64,000 nucleotides of DNA from Leucobacter sp. OH1287 (lineage in GTDB: Bacteria; Actinomycetota; Actinomycetes; Actinomycetales; Microbacteriaceae): contig NZ_RQYM01000004.1 of NCBI RefSeq assembly GCF_003859945.1, forward strand, positions 1-64,000. Reading direction: 5' to 3'. Position numbers and translations under genes: made by a program. This document shows, in pieces, positions 6,905 through 17,110 of this stretch. The notes under the pieces were generated by a model. That model ran no database searches. It saw only the letters and a list, made by a program, of their open reading frames with translations, and was not told where the DNA came from. Numbering within the stretch: position 1 is the stretch's first letter; the number at the start of each line of letters is the position of its first letter.

Positions 6905-8632
6905 ATGACTGCTTCCTCGCACACAACAGCCGCCGCCAGTAGCCTGCCCGGTCCGCTGATTGTGCAGAGCGACAACACGCTGCTGTTGGAGGTTCACCAC
7001 CCCGACGCTGACGCAGCCCGCCACGAGCTCGCGATCTTCGCTGAGCTTGAACGCGCCCCTGAGCACATTCACAGCTACCGGATCACGCAGGTTGGCCTGT
7101 GGAACGCGCGCGCCGCCGGGCACACCGCCGATGAGGTGCTGGAGATTCTAAACCGGTTCTCGAAGTTCCCGGTGCCAGACACAATCGCCCGCAATATTAA
7201 CGATGTAATGGATCGCTACGGCAGACTCGAGATTGTGCGCGCCGAAACACCCGAGGTGGCCGGATCCACCCCGCAGCTGCTTTTGCGCAGCAACAGCCCC
7301 GCGATTTTGCGCGAGGTTGCGAGCAACAAAAAGGTTGCCTCGCTGCTCACCGAAAAGCTTAACGAAAACAGCTACCTGATCGCCGACTGGGCGCGCGGTG
7401 AGCTGAAACAGCAGCTGCTGCAGCGCGGCTGGCCCGCAGCGGATCACGCCGGCTACCAGGACGGTGCTTTCCTCGACGCCGAGATTACCGAGCAGGATTG
7501 GCGGTTGCGCGACTATCAGCGGGAGGCGGTTGCGCGTTTTTCCCGTAGCGGGTCAGGCGTCGTTGTTTTGCCCTGTGGTGCGGGAAAAACGATTGTTGGC
7601 GCGGCCGCGATTGCAGCGCTTAAAACGCACACCTTAATCCTTGTCACCAACACCGTTTCGGCGAGGCAGTGGCGTGATGAACTGCTGCGCCGCACAAACC
7701 TGACCGTGGACGAAATCGGCGAGTATTCCGGGCAAATAAAAGAGGTGAAACCTGTAACCATCGCAACCTACCAGATCCTCACTGCCCGCCGCGGCGGCAA
7801 ATACTCGCATCTTTCCCTTTTAAGCGCCGCTGACTGGGGCTTCATTGTTTACGACGAGGTGCATTTACTGCCCGCACCGGTTTTCAAACTGACCGCCGAG
7901 CTACAGGCGAAACGCCGTCTCGGCCTCACCGCAACGCTTGTCCGCGAGGATGGGAAAGAGGGTGAGGTGTTCAGCTTGATCGGGCCAAAACGATTCGACG
8001 CCCCGTGGAAAGACCTTGAACAGCAGGGCTATATCGCACCCGCAACATGCTATGAGGTACGGGTGGATCTGCCAGCAACCGACCGGTTCAAATACGCCGC
8101 GGCAAACGATCAGGATCGCTACCGGATAGCCGCCTCCACCACAGCTAAAATACCGGTTGCGAAGCAGATTATCGAGCATCACGGCGGCGACGCGCAAACC
8201 CTCGTCATCGGCCAGTATCTTGACCAGCTAGAACAGTTCGCCGCCGAACTTGACGCTCCCCTAATAACCGGTAAAACCCCGGTGTCCAAGCGCGAGCAGC
8301 TGTTCCAGCGATTCCGCGAGCGCGAGATTAAAACACTCGTTGTCTCAAAGGTCGCAAATTTCTCGGTGGATCTCCCGGACGCCTCCGTAGCGATCCAGAT
8401 TTCCGGCTCTTACGGGTCACGGCAGGAAGAAGCACAGCGGCTCGGCCGGCTACTTCGGCCGAAAAGTAATGGCGAGTCCGCCGCCTTCTACACGATTGTC
8501 ACCAAAGACACGGTGGATCAGGATTTTGCGCAGCATCGGCAGCGATTCCTCACCGAGCAGGGGTACAGTTATTTGCTTGGGAATGCCGCCGATCTCGACA
8601 CGCTGTGGGCGCAAAATTCAGCAAGATCATAG
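6905..8632 (+). CDS. XPB/Ssl2-type superfamily 2 DNA repair helicase
   Basis: A 575-residue 3'-5' helicase of the bacterial XPB group. An N-terminal domain (1-200) precedes HD1 with the Q-like RDYQREAVARF, Walker A in LPCGAGKTIVGAA, and DEVH in FIVYDEVHLLPAP. TATLVREDGKE holds the RED motif typical of XPB. HD2 has motif VI SYGSRQEEAQRLGRLLRP. Bacterial XPB unwinds damaged DNA and is found with a helicase-associated partner, as here, 21 bases upstream. It is followed after 22 bases by a response regulator gene. Full length, and the ATG at 6905 is the first in the frame after the previous stop. Confidence 0.93.
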   Translation: MTASSHTTAAASSLPGPLIVQSDNTLLLEVHHPDADAARHELAIFAELERAPEHIHSYRITQVGLWNARAAGHTADEVLEILNRFSKFPVPDTIARNINDVMDRYGRLEIVRAETPEVAGSTPQLLLRSNSPAILREVASNKKVASLLTEKLNENSYLIADWARGELKQQLLQRGWPAADHAGYQDGAFLDAEITEQDWRLRDYQREAVARFSRSGSGVVVLPCGAGKTIVGAAAIAALKTHTLILVTNTVSARQWRDELLRRTNLTVDEIGEYSGQIKEVKPVTIATYQILTARRGGKYSHLSLLSAADWGFIVYDEVHLLPAPVFKLTAELQAKRRLGLTATLVREDGKEGEVFSLIGPKRFDAPWKDLEQQGYIAPATCYEVRVDLPATDRFKYAAANDQDRYRIAASTTAKIPVAKQIIEHHGGDAQTLVIGQYLDQLEQFAAELDAPLITGKTPVSKREQLFQRFREREIKTLVVSKVANFSVDLPDASVAIQISGSYGSRQEEAQRLGRLLRPKSNGESAAFYTIVTKDTVDQDFAQHRQRFLTEQGYSYLLGNAADLDTLWAQNSARS

Positions 8633-8654
8633 AAATTTATCAGAGACTGGTTTT

Positions 8655-9353
8655 ATGGCACAGAATAAAGGACCACGCATTCTAATTGTTGATGACGAAC
8701 CAAGCATCCGCGAGCTACTCACAACCAGCTTGCGTTTCGCTGGCTTTGGCGTGAGGGCTGTAGCAAACGGTGCCCAAACCATCTCAGCGGTGCTTGAAGA
8801 AGAACCAGACTTGATTCTGCTCGACGTAATGCTGCCAGACATGAGCGGCTTCAGCGTCACAGAGCGGCTGCGCGGTGCCGGATACACCGCTCCGATCCTG
8901 TTTTTGACAGCGAAAGACGACACCGAAGACAAGGTTAAAGGCCTCAGTGTTGGTGGCGACGACTATGTCACCAAGCCGTTCAGCCTTGACGAGATTATCG
9001 CACGCATTAAAGCGATCCTGCGCCGCACAACCCCAGAAGAAGAGGTTGCATCACTGTCAATCGGCCCGATCACAATGGATCAGGACACCCACGAGGTGCA
9101 GGTTGGCGACGCTTCGATTGAGCTCAGCCCAACCGAATATAAACTGTTGCGCTACCTGATGCAGAATCCAAACCGGGTGCTGTCAAAAGCACAGATTCTC
9201 GACCACGTTTGGGAGTACGACTTTAACGGCGATGCCGGAATCGTCGAGTCATATATTTCGTATCTGCGTCGCAAGCTTGACCCGCTAACAGCGGAGCCGA
9301 TGATCCACACCAAACGCGGATTCGGCTACATGTTAAAAATCGACACCAAGTAG
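8655..9353 (+). CDS. OmpR/PhoB-family response regulator
   Basis: A 232-residue regulator. The receiver domain (1-120) has acidic pocket VDDEP, phospho-acceptor Asp57 in LLDVMLPD, Thr in FLTAKDD and Lys in VTKPF. The C-terminal winged helix (about 130-230) ends RKLDP...HTKRGFGYML. The frame is open upstream to 8469 inside the helicase gene, but the receiver domain starts at the ATG at 8655. The cognate histidine kinase begins 50 bases downstream. It resembles the TrcR/PrrA-like branch of actinobacterial regulators; the signal is unknown. Confidence 0.92.
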   Translation: MAQNKGPRILIVDDEPSIRELLTTSLRFAGFGVRAVANGAQTISAVLEEEPDLILLDVMLPDMSGFSVTERLRGAGYTAPILFLTAKDDTEDKVKGLSVGGDDYVTKPFSLDEIIARIKAILRRTTPEEEVASLSIGPITMDQDTHEVQVGDASIELSPTEYKLLRYLMQNPNRVLSKAQILDHVWEYDFNGDAGIVESYISYLRRKLDPLTAEPMIHTKRGFGYMLKIDTK

Positions 9354-9403
9354 TTGGGGCGTTTGCCTGCCGCCGCGGGCCGGAGTAAGAAAGCATTAAC
9401 CCT

Positions 9404-11011
9404 GTGAAACGACGGACGCTAGCACAGCGCTGGGCGGATATTACACTGCGGAGCAAAATAACCGGTGTGACGGTGCTTATTTTGTCATTCGGTTTGCTTG
9501 TTGCTGGTGTTGGCACAATGTCGTTGCTGAAGCCAACCCTGTATGCGAGCCACGATCAGGAGCTGAGGCAGTACCTCAGCAATCCGACCGCAGCTCTGCA
9601 ACAGGGCGCTGATATGCACAACCCAACCCAGGGCGATGTTATTAACGCCCGCGGCCCAAACTATGTTGCGCTGTACGACAGCTCCGGAAAACTGCTCGCA
9701 GATAACAACTACGCGGAGGTTCCGGACGAATTTCGTGACAGTGTAATGCCGAGTATTGATCAGATCGACACAGAGCTGCTCCAGCGGCACAACAATGACT
9801 ACGATATTTTAGAGTTCAAGGCCGCGGACGGTACTGCCTGGCGAGCCGTGCTGGTGCCACTGTTTGATCAAGATACCGGTAGCATAGACCGCTCCCTGCT
9901 CGTGGCATCCTCCACCAGGGTTATCGAAAATGTAATGGCACAGTACATTACGATCTTTTCTGGGTTTGGGCTCGCTGTGATTCTGCTCGGGGCAGCGCTC
10001 ACCAGAATCCTTGTCACCGCAACATTTGAACCCCTCAGCGAAGTGGAACGAACCGCCCGCGAGATTGCGCGCGGTGACTTTTCAAGGCGTATCCATGTGG
10101 CAAGCCCAAACACCGAGGTCGGCCACGTGGGAACCTCGCTCAACATTATGCTCGACAAGATCGACGAATCGTTTAAGGAGCGACAAAAGACTATTGAGCA
10201 GATGCGTCGCTTCATCGGCGATGCCGGTCATGAACTGCGCACCCCGCTGGTGTCTGTGCGTGGCTACGCCGAAATGTACCGGCTCGGGATGCTGCAGGAG
10301 CAAGAGCAGGTAGATCAGGCGATGGGCAGGGTTGAAAAAGAAGCGATCAGAATGACGTCGCTGGTTGAGGATTTGCTCTCTCTTGCGCGCCTCGATTCGC
10401 AACGGCAGCTCGATATGGTGCCGCTCGACCTTAATTCACTAGCGCGTGATGCTGCCCTTGATGCGGTTGCCCAAGCACCCGACCGTGAAATCGTTGCGCT
10501 TGAGTGTGACCAAACACCAATGGCGTTGGGTGATGAGCACAAGGTGCGGCAGCTGATGACGAACCTGCTGGGTAACGCGATCCGCCACACCGATGCTGAC
10601 AGCCCGATTGAAATCGCGGTGATTGCAACCCCCGAAACTGCACGTTTTGAGATTCGCGACCACGGCGAGGGCGTGCCAGAGCAGATTAGGCAGAAAATTT
10701 TTGACCGTTTTTGGCGCGCAGACACCTCCCGCAACCGTGAAACCGGTGGTTCTGGGTTGGGGCTTGCTATTGTCTCTTCAATTGTGGCTGCGCACGGTGG
10801 ATCCGTCTCTGTTCACGACACCGAAGGCGGCGGCGCTACCTTCCGGGTGGACCTGCCTTACGCTGTTGGTGAGGAACCGGTTGAGCACCAAGACGCAACA
10901 ACCGTGTTTCAGCAAAACGCCGCAGAGACCGCCGCAAACGGCAGACGCAGTGGCTCCCGCAGCCGCGGTCGCACCTCCCGCAACCGTCGCAAAGAGAGCG
11001 GTGAGGGTTAA
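9404..11011 (+). CDS. HAMP-domain sensor histidine kinase
   Basis: A 535-residue inner-membrane kinase. One transmembrane segment lies at about 23-43 and a second at about 182-205, bracketing an extracytoplasmic sensor region. A HAMP domain follows, then the H-box IGDAGHELRTPLVSVRGYAE, N-box NLLGNAIRHT, and G-boxes DHGEGVP and GGSGLGLAIV. The last 45 residues are Arg/Ser-rich and outside the family core. The start is GTG at 9404. It pairs with the preceding response regulator. The stimulus cannot be read from the sequence. Confidence 0.92.
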   Translation: MKRRTLAQRWADITLRSKITGVTVLILSFGLLVAGVGTMSLLKPTLYASHDQELRQYLSNPTAALQQGADMHNPTQGDVINARGPNYVALYDSSGKLLADNNYAEVPDEFRDSVMPSIDQIDTELLQRHNNDYDILEFKAADGTAWRAVLVPLFDQDTGSIDRSLLVASSTRVIENVMAQYITIFSGFGLAVILLGAALTRILVTATFEPLSEVERTAREIARGDFSRRIHVASPNTEVGHVGTSLNIMLDKIDESFKERQKTIEQMRRFIGDAGHELRTPLVSVRGYAEMYRLGMLQEQEQVDQAMGRVEKEAIRMTSLVEDLLSLARLDSQRQLDMVPLDLNSLARDAALDAVAQAPDREIVALECDQTPMALGDEHKVRQLMTNLLGNAIRHTDADSPIEIAVIATPETARFEIRDHGEGVPEQIRQKIFDRFWRADTSRNRETGGSGLGLAIVSSIVAAHGGSVSVHDTEGGGATFRVDLPYAVGEEPVEHQDATTVFQQNAAETAANGRRSGSRSRGRTSRNRRKESGEG

Positions 11012-11078
11012 GCTCCGCCTTGCAGCTACTGGGCGCTGAGTGACAGACTGCAACTGTGTAAACCACATCACAGACAAT

Positions 11079-11128
11079 AAATAACAGCCGGTGGAGTACC
11101 ATTTGAGAACTCCGCCCGGCTGTTATTT
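11079..11128. terminator. Bidirectional terminator between kinase and adhesin genes
   Basis: AAATAACAGCCGGTGGAGT at 11079-11097 pairs with 11109-11128 with one bulge. A/T-rich flanks on both sides suit termination of the convergent genes ending at 11011 (+) and 11154 (-). Confidence 0.8.
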
Positions 11129-11153
11129 AGTGGGTGACTAATCTATTTCTAGA

Positions 11154-14100
11154 TCAGCTATCTTGAGCCTGCTTCCGATACCGTGCCAAGGATACATAGC
11201 AGATTCCGGCGCCAAGGATCATCATGGCTATACCGCCGCCGAGCAGTGGTAGATTATTGCCACCGGTAACGCTCAAGATCGGTTTTGGCTCCGGCTGGTT
11301 AACTACGTTTTCCAGCTTCACCTCTTTGCCGTCTTCGGTTACCTCTGCGCCAATCTCACGGGTGTCGAGCACATAACCATTAGGTGCTACGGTTTCTGTG
11401 ATGATGTACTTGCCGTAGTGTACGTTCTCGAACCTCACTGCGCCAGCATCGTCAGAGGTTGCTTCTGCGACCTTGTTGCCGTCGCTGTCACGCAGTTCAA
11501 AGATTGCCCCAGTAAGCGCCTCATCGCTCGGGTTCACCTTCTTGAAGGTAATGTGACCGACAATGAACTTGTTTTCAAGGGTGCCAAGGTTAATGGTCTC
11601 ACCGTTGTCACGCACCTTCACCGCGTGCACATCGGTTGCAAGCAAGTAACCCTCAGGTGCTTTAACTTCGACTACCTCATAGTCGCCGTAAGGCACACTC
11701 TTGAACACTAGCTTGCCATCCTGACCCGTGGTTTGCTTAGCAACCACGTTACCGCCCTGACGCAACTCAAACTCTGCACCAGCCAACGGACCTGCAGGAT
11801 GATCACCAGTCTTTACCAGGGCGATATCGCCGGTCTTGATCTTATTGGTTACTGTGCCAAGATCGACTGTTGCACCGTGCAAACGAATCTGCAGATCTGC
11901 CTTCCAGCTCTGATTCAACAGGTGTGTCACAACGGTTGATTTTTCCCGCACGGTGTAGTCACCGTATGGCAGGTTCTCGAAGATAACAAGACCGGTTGCG
12001 TCAGATTTTGCTTCTGCTACCGGGGTGTTACCCTTAAGCACCTCAAACACAACACCCGCGAGCGGTGTCTTGGTGTCTTCATCCTGCTTCAGCAGTGACG
12101 CGTTACCGCGGATCATAGTGTTTGGTACGTTACCCAGGGCTACCACCTGACCTTCGGCCTGAATGGTTGCGGTGCCCTCCCAGTTGGTAAGCAGATAATT
12201 TACCAACGGGGTGATTTCACGGACCTTGTAAGTGCCGTATTCAATTCCGGTAAAGGTTGCGACACCGTCTACACCGGTTTTGGCGGTCTTTAACGGAACG
12301 GTTTCACCGTCTCGGTATAGGCCGAAGATCACACCCGGCAGCAGCAGATTAACATCATCAGCGTCATGTTTAACAACCGTGATGGTGCCGGTGATTTTCG
12401 CATTCTTGAACGGTGCAGCGCTCAAGTCGATAACTTTACCGTCGGCATCGATATTTATGTCACGACCGTTCACCTCTTCGCTCGGATTGTAACCAGCGAT
12501 TGGGGCGTCTTCTTTGAGTGTGTACTCGCCGAAGGCAACGTTGTCAAAGCGCACAATACCTGATGCATCAGTCTGGGCAACAATCTTTGCGCCACCGGAT
12601 TTCGGTGTGAGCGAGAATGTTACGCCCTTTAGTACGACGGTTTCGTCTGCTGCGTCAACCTTTTTTGCGATAACAGAACCTTTGGCGATCCTGTTGTCAA
12701 TGCTGATCCGCTTGCCGTCTATGCTGACATTTTGGTGGGCAGACAAATCTTTGATTGTGACACCGGTTGGCGCAACGGTTACCTCAAGCGGCGGGGTTTT
12801 TACATACTGTGCCGGAGCCTCAACCTCGGTGAGAGTGTAAACACCGTACGGCACATTGGTGAAATTGATCATGCCGGTGGCGTTAGTCACACCTTCGAAG
12901 CTTGGCAGCGGGTTTGGTGCTGGGAAGCCAGCAAACTCACCCTTCCAGTCCAGGCTAAACTTTACATCAGCCAAATCTGCGCCAGCGCCGGTTTTCTTGA
13001 TGTCAAGATTAACAGTGCTGTAGAAGATGCCGACGTTCTTAAGCGCTTTACGGTTGGTCGGGCTGAGTGTAAACACTGCGGTGAGACCGGTATCGCCGGC
13101 TTTATCAACCACGTGGTTTGCTACGTTCTCTGCGCCGTTACCGAGCTTGGTGAAGTTATCTACCGGCTTCTTCGTGAACTTCACACGGTAGTCACCGCGC
13201 TTGTAGACATCGAAGTGGTAGGCACCGTTGGAGTCGGTGTTAACCGCAGCGATCGGTGTACCGTCTTGATGCATTGCTGGGCTACCATCAGCGTTAATCA
13301 GTTCTGCTTTGTAGCCGGCTAGCAAACGCTCACCTGCGTCATGGTTGCCGTTTTCGTTTACATCGTGGAACGCAATACCATCAACCTGGTATTTCACAAT
13401 CTCTGAACGCACGTGCAGTGTTTCCAAGTACCGGGTGTTGTTTGCTGAGATCGCGAGTGCGTTCACAGACTTGGTACCGGAATCAAGTGCCTTGGTGGTG
13501 TCGTTAAACGGTATCTGGTGTTTAGTGACAATTTCTACTAGTGAACGAGCAGGAATTGCTTTACCGTCTTTCACCTCGGCACGGATGCTCTGCACCTTTG
13601 CCCAAGCGGCTTGGGTATTGCCAAAGGCGGCGATGAACTCATCTTTGGTGTACCACTGTGAGTTAAGAACAGATGCCAGAATGTCACCCGAATTTGCCTG
13701 CTCCGTCACTGAGTACTTGTAAACGAAGTAGTCGTTCGGCACCAGCTTGTGTCCCGATGCCGTCTTGTTTTGTGGCACATCTTCAATCGCCATCACCAGT
13801 GGAGTGACGTAACCAGAATGGTTTACGATTTCGGTTGAACCGTCGTCCTTCAGTTTCTCCCACCAGCGTGGGGTATAGACGAGGTCGTTCGGGCTGGCAT
13901 CGGTGTAGCCGTCAACGATTGTGTAGTCGTCGAGTGACGGCAGCACGTCAAGCAGGTAAATCTTATTCAGGTTTACAGCATCACCGTTTTCAAGGGTTAT
14001 GCGGTAATAGAGATCTGAACCAAGATCCTGTGCCGGTGCCTCATAAGACCAGTTTTCTGCATCAGTAGAGATGTGCTTCATAATGCGCGTCTCTTTTGGC

Positions 14101-16679
14101 GGCACAAAAGTGATGGTGTTAGTTGTCTTTAGGAAGAATTCGTTCTTGTCACCATCGTTGTCAAGGTCTATTGCGTCACGGTAGGCGCCAGCGCCGGCAT
14201 CCCAAGTTAGGTTCGGGTTTTCGAGTTTGCCAGCAGAACGAATACCACCGAAATTGTTGTTTGACCAGCTCCAGTAGAACTCTACGGTGTTAGAGCCTGT
14301 TGCTGCATACTGTGAGGTGTGCAGGTTCAGGGTGATTGCAGGCATTGCATTGGCTACCTGCTGTTCCCCTGCGAAGTCGTAAACAACAGCGGTGCGCCCG
14401 GTGTTTTGGAAGTTCTTAACGGTGCGCGGCTGTGGTAGTTCTGCAGCTGTTACGTTTGCACCGTTGACGGATCCACCCACGGTGCTGTGGTAATCAACAC
14501 CCGGCGGTAAGAGCACGATGCCCTTCACATCTTTAGCGGTTGGCGCCGGAACGCCCCAAAGGTTGCCGTTTCTATACATTGAGAATGTGAACGGTTTAAT
14601 TCGACCACAGTTTTCTGGGGTGAGCACGGTTCCCGGTGGCAGGTGGTTCTCACAGGCAATCCACGGCACAGTGTGGTTTTGTGTTGATCCAGCGTGCACA
14701 CGCGGATCGATCCCCTGAATGTGTTGAATATTGTCTTTGTCGTCTACCTTGGTAGAGAACGGTTCAACTACATTTTTTGCACCGTTTTGCCAAGTCTTGG
14801 TGCCGTCTGCGTTCACCACTTGCGCAATGTCATACTGAATAGTTTGTACCTGAGCACGAGCCTTATTGTCGTAATCCTGACGTTCGCTGTAGTCGCCCTT
14901 TGCCCATTTTGCAAATTCGGCCGCAGTAGGCATTGCCTTAAAGTTAATGCGAACACCGAAGTTATCGAGTTCAAGTGGATTATTAATAAACTTCAACTTC
15001 AGCGCAGAGTACTTACGGGCAGTATCCTCGATCCAGATATCACTGCCAATATCACTCACGTCAGTTAAACGCTTGATTTCGCTTTCGCTGCCATCAGCAG
15101 CGATACCGTATAGCACCGGACCTGCAGCGATGAAGCGCTCTTGTTGCTGCTTGTGGGTCAAACGGGTATGGTTACTAGAGTTTCTCTGCAAGAAACCAGC
15201 CTCAATGCGGACAACATTGTAGTACAGGCGGGAATCGAGATCGTAGTCCTCAATTTCTGTCACTTCTTCAATTTTGCCGCCATAAGCTGGCACACTGGCA
15301 TCATAGCGTGAACCGCTGTTGAAGTTAGACTGTTCGATCCACCAGTGTAAACCTGCCTTGTTAAAATCCCTGTCTGCGCTAGGATCAGCAACAATTTGAG
15401 ATCCGGAAGCAACTTTTCCGTCGCTCATAATTAGCTGATACCAGCCATAGCTGCGATGCTTCGCTGTAGTTGTTGCGTACTGAGGGTCAAAAGCTGTCTG
15501 CTGTTCGAGCATTCTGAAGAAGTGATCCCACTTCACCTCAGGTTTAACCTGTTGGCTGGACAAGCCCTCATCAATAATAACCTTTGCCCGGTTGGTGAAG
15601 ATGACTGCGTTTGAGCCGTCTTCAGCCACCTCATTACCGTCTTTTGAAATCGGTAGTTTTGAGAAAAGCAGGTTAATCTCTGGGCAAACTACGTACGGAA
15701 TCGGCTTACCCGGGGTGCTGGTCAAAGTCCAAGTTGCGGACTTACCGTCTGCAGCAACCTGCCAACCACTCCCGCCTGCAAATTTCGCGCCCGCAGGGAA
15801 GGTCTCAGTGATTTTGATGGTTTGCGGGCTGAAAACACCCGTGCCGGCTGCAGCGTTAGGCAGTGGCACGTTAGTAACACAGATGCGGTATCCTACCCGC
15901 TGATCGGGTCTAGTATGAGTAACATACTCATCAATCTGGTTTTGATCCCACTGCTCAACGTGCTTTTGCAGGTGTTCAAACTTAGGCACACCCGAAATAC
16001 CCTGCACCTCGGGGCCATAAGAGTCATCACGCCACTGACCGTCAGCAGCTCCGAGCTTTACTGCTTTATATTCTGAGGCGGAACGCGCCACAAAGGTAAT
16101 CGCACCCTCTTTTAGCACGGTGCCGTTAGCACTCATCAACTTCGCAGTTACCGGCACCGTGGAACCGTTTGGAGTAACAAAGTTTTTAAAGTAGAACGGG
16201 AACTCATACTGGAACTTCGACCCGCCAGAAAGCTGTGAGTAGTGGTACTCCATCCACCACTTATTCGCGTCTTCACCCCTGACACTGGTAACGCCAAACA
16301 CACGAGGGTCAATAAAATCCGGGTCTGAAATGAAGCGGTCGTCTGTTTTCGGATCAGACGGATCGATCGGATTCTGCTTTAGCACTTCAAGGCGTAGGAT
16401 CGGGTCACGCTCATCTAAGGTGCTAGCATCGCTAACCTCAAATCTAACAGCCGCTTTGATCGTTTCGCCCGAGAAATACTCTGTCTTAGGATCGGTAACC
16501 TCTTGATACACCGACTCTTCGTCACCCAACCACAGATTAATCTGTGTTGGGTCAGCCTGCGCTGTCTGTGGCGTGACGGTGAGCAAACCGCCTACGGCAA
16601 CAAGAGTTGCCAGGACAAGCACCACAAACTTATTTACCGCAAGCGCCAACGGTGATTTAGCTCGCAATTTAGGTTTCAT
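11154..16679 (-). CDS. Large Cna_B-stalked, sortase-type surface adhesin
   Basis: A 1841-residue cell-wall adhesin. A signal peptide ends near Ala42 (TPQTAQA|DP). Residues about 43-1090 form the head, made of several beta-sandwich, adhesin-like domains. An SdrD B-like domain (about 1095-1190, FHDVNENGNHDAGE) leads into six Cna_B/SpaA-type repeats of about 92 residues (about 1225-1795). Each has a Lys near its start, a VPYGxY-type hairpin and a Glu in the E-box-like strand (e.g. VVEVKAPEGY), so intramolecular isopeptide bonds are likely. The C-terminus has LSVTG, a hydrophobic helix and RYRKQAQDS. LSVTG departs from LPXTG. I see no YPKN-type pilin motif, so a monomeric stalked adhesin is more likely than a pilin. 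Its own promoter lies upstream with a C9 tract beside it. Confidence 0.88.
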   Translation of the reverse strand: MKPKLRAKSPLALAVNKFVVLVLATLVAVGGLLTVTPQTAQADPTQINLWLGDEESVYQEVTDPKTEYFSGETIKAAVRFEVSDASTLDERDPILRLEVLKQNPIDPSDPKTDDRFISDPDFIDPRVFGVTSVRGEDANKWWMEYHYSQLSGGSKFQYEFPFYFKNFVTPNGSTVPVTAKLMSANGTVLKEGAITFVARSASEYKAVKLGAADGQWRDDSYGPEVQGISGVPKFEHLQKHVEQWDQNQIDEYVTHTRPDQRVGYRICVTNVPLPNAAAGTGVFSPQTIKITETFPAGAKFAGGSGWQVAADGKSATWTLTSTPGKPIPYVVCPEINLLFSKLPISKDGNEVAEDGSNAVIFTNRAKVIIDEGLSSQQVKPEVKWDHFFRMLEQQTAFDPQYATTTAKHRSYGWYQLIMSDGKVASGSQIVADPSADRDFNKAGLHWWIEQSNFNSGSRYDASVPAYGGKIEEVTEIEDYDLDSRLYYNVVRIEAGFLQRNSSNHTRLTHKQQQERFIAAGPVLYGIAADGSESEIKRLTDVSDIGSDIWIEDTARKYSALKLKFINNPLELDNFGVRINFKAMPTAAEFAKWAKGDYSERQDYDNKARAQVQTIQYDIAQVVNADGTKTWQNGAKNVVEPFSTKVDDKDNIQHIQGIDPRVHAGSTQNHTVPWIACENHLPPGTVLTPENCGRIKPFTFSMYRNGNLWGVPAPTAKDVKGIVLLPPGVDYHSTVGGSVNGANVTAAELPQPRTVKNFQNTGRTAVVYDFAGEQQVANAMPAITLNLHTSQYAATGSNTVEFYWSWSNNNFGGIRSAGKLENPNLTWDAGAGAYRDAIDLDNDGDKNEFFLKTTNTITFVPPKETRIMKHISTDAENWSYEAPAQDLGSDLYYRITLENGDAVNLNKIYLLDVLPSLDDYTIVDGYTDASPNDLVYTPRWWEKLKDDGSTEIVNHSGYVTPLVMAIEDVPQNKTASGHKLVPNDYFVYKYSVTEQANSGDILASVLNSQWYTKDEFIAAFGNTQAAWAKVQSIRAEVKDGKAIPARSLVEIVTKHQIPFNDTTKALDSGTKSVNALAISANNTRYLETLHVRSEIVKYQVDGIAFHDVNENGNHDAGERLLAGYKAELINADGSPAMHQDGTPIAAVNTDSNGAYHFDVYKRGDYRVKFTKKPVDNFTKLGNGAENVANHVVDKAGDTGLTAVFTLSPTNRKALKNVGIFYSTVNLDIKKTGAGADLADVKFSLDWKGEFAGFPAPNPLPSFEGVTNATGMINFTNVPYGVYTLTEVEAPAQYVKTPPLEVTVAPTGVTIKDLSAHQNVSIDGKRISIDNRIAKGSVIAKKVDAADETVVLKGVTFSLTPKSGGAKIVAQTDASGIVRFDNVAFGEYTLKEDAPIAGYNPSEEVNGRDINIDADGKVIDLSAAPFKNAKITGTITVVKHDADDVNLLLPGVIFGLYRDGETVPLKTAKTGVDGVATFTGIEYGTYKVREITPLVNYLLTNWEGTATIQAEGQVVALGNVPNTMIRGNASLLKQDEDTKTPLAGVVFEVLKGNTPVAEAKSDATGLVIFENLPYGDYTVREKSTVVTHLLNQSWKADLQIRLHGATVDLGTVTNKIKTGDIALVKTGDHPAGPLAGAEFELRQGGNVVAKQTTGQDGKLVFKSVPYGDYEVVEVKAPEGYLLATDVHAVKVRDNGETINLGTLENKFIVGHITFKKVNPSDEALTGAIFELRDSDGNKVAEATSDDAGAVRFENVHYGKYIITETVAPNGYVLDTREIGAEVTEDGKEVKLENVVNQPEPKPILSVTGGNNLPLLGGGIAMMILGAGICYVSLARYRKQAQDS

Positions 16680-16753
16680 AGCGGGGGGATCCTTAATTGT
16701 GATAATGGCCTGCTGTAAAACAACAGGCTTTTCAGATGGGGAGTAGATTTGTC

Positions 16754-16782
16754 ATAATAAACTACAAGCCCCACTCTAGCAA
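16754..16782 (-). promoter_or_regulatory. Candidate sigma-A promoter of the large adhesin
   Basis: On the minus strand TTGCTA (16782-16777) and TATTAT (16759-16754) are separated by exactly 17 bases, about 75 bases upstream of the ATG at 16679. The leader contains a small hairpin at 16708-16728, then AAGGATCC followed by CCCCGCT before the ATG. This is the only good promoter match in the 431-base gap between the two surface genes. Confidence 0.55.
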
Positions 16783-16787
16783 AAATG

Positions 16788-16796
16788 CCCCCCCCC
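16788..16796. repeat. C9/G9 homopolymer beside the adhesin promoter
   Basis: Nine consecutive C residues, read as G9 in the direction of adhesin transcription, end six bases upstream of the candidate -35 hexamer. Tracts of this kind are prone to slipped-strand length changes. Confidence 0.9.
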
Positions 16797-16995
16797 GCAA
16801 GATGCGAGAGATATAATTCCAGACCGGCGCCAGACAAACAACCCTTTTGTTTGTGATAGTTTCAGAGAAATCATCGACTACTGTCGCAGTGCCTTACCCT
16901 TTTACACCTGTGGATCGTAATCAGCTTTTCCCCGGTGAGGAACTAAAAACTTACACATCAAACGCTCTAGCTTCGTTTAAAGGCATTGAGATTCA

Positions 16996-17051
16996 AACAC
17001 AAAGCACTGGGGTTGAGGCTCACAGGAACCTTAACCCCAGCGCTTTGTGTT
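16996..17051 (-). terminator. Long hairpin downstream of the LRR surface protein
   Basis: A stem of about 23 bases (16996-17018 with 17029-17051, near-perfect) starts 60 bases past the stop of the LRR gene. It lacks a clear T-run on either side, so it may act as a weak terminator, an RNA 3'-end stabiliser, or a barrier between two highly expressed surface genes. The rest of 16855-17110 shows nothing recognisable. Confidence 0.5.
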
Positions 17052-17110
17052 GCCGAACATACCGGCTTTATCCGAGCGGGCTGTTAATAAGACCCGCCCA
17101 AATTGTGTAT

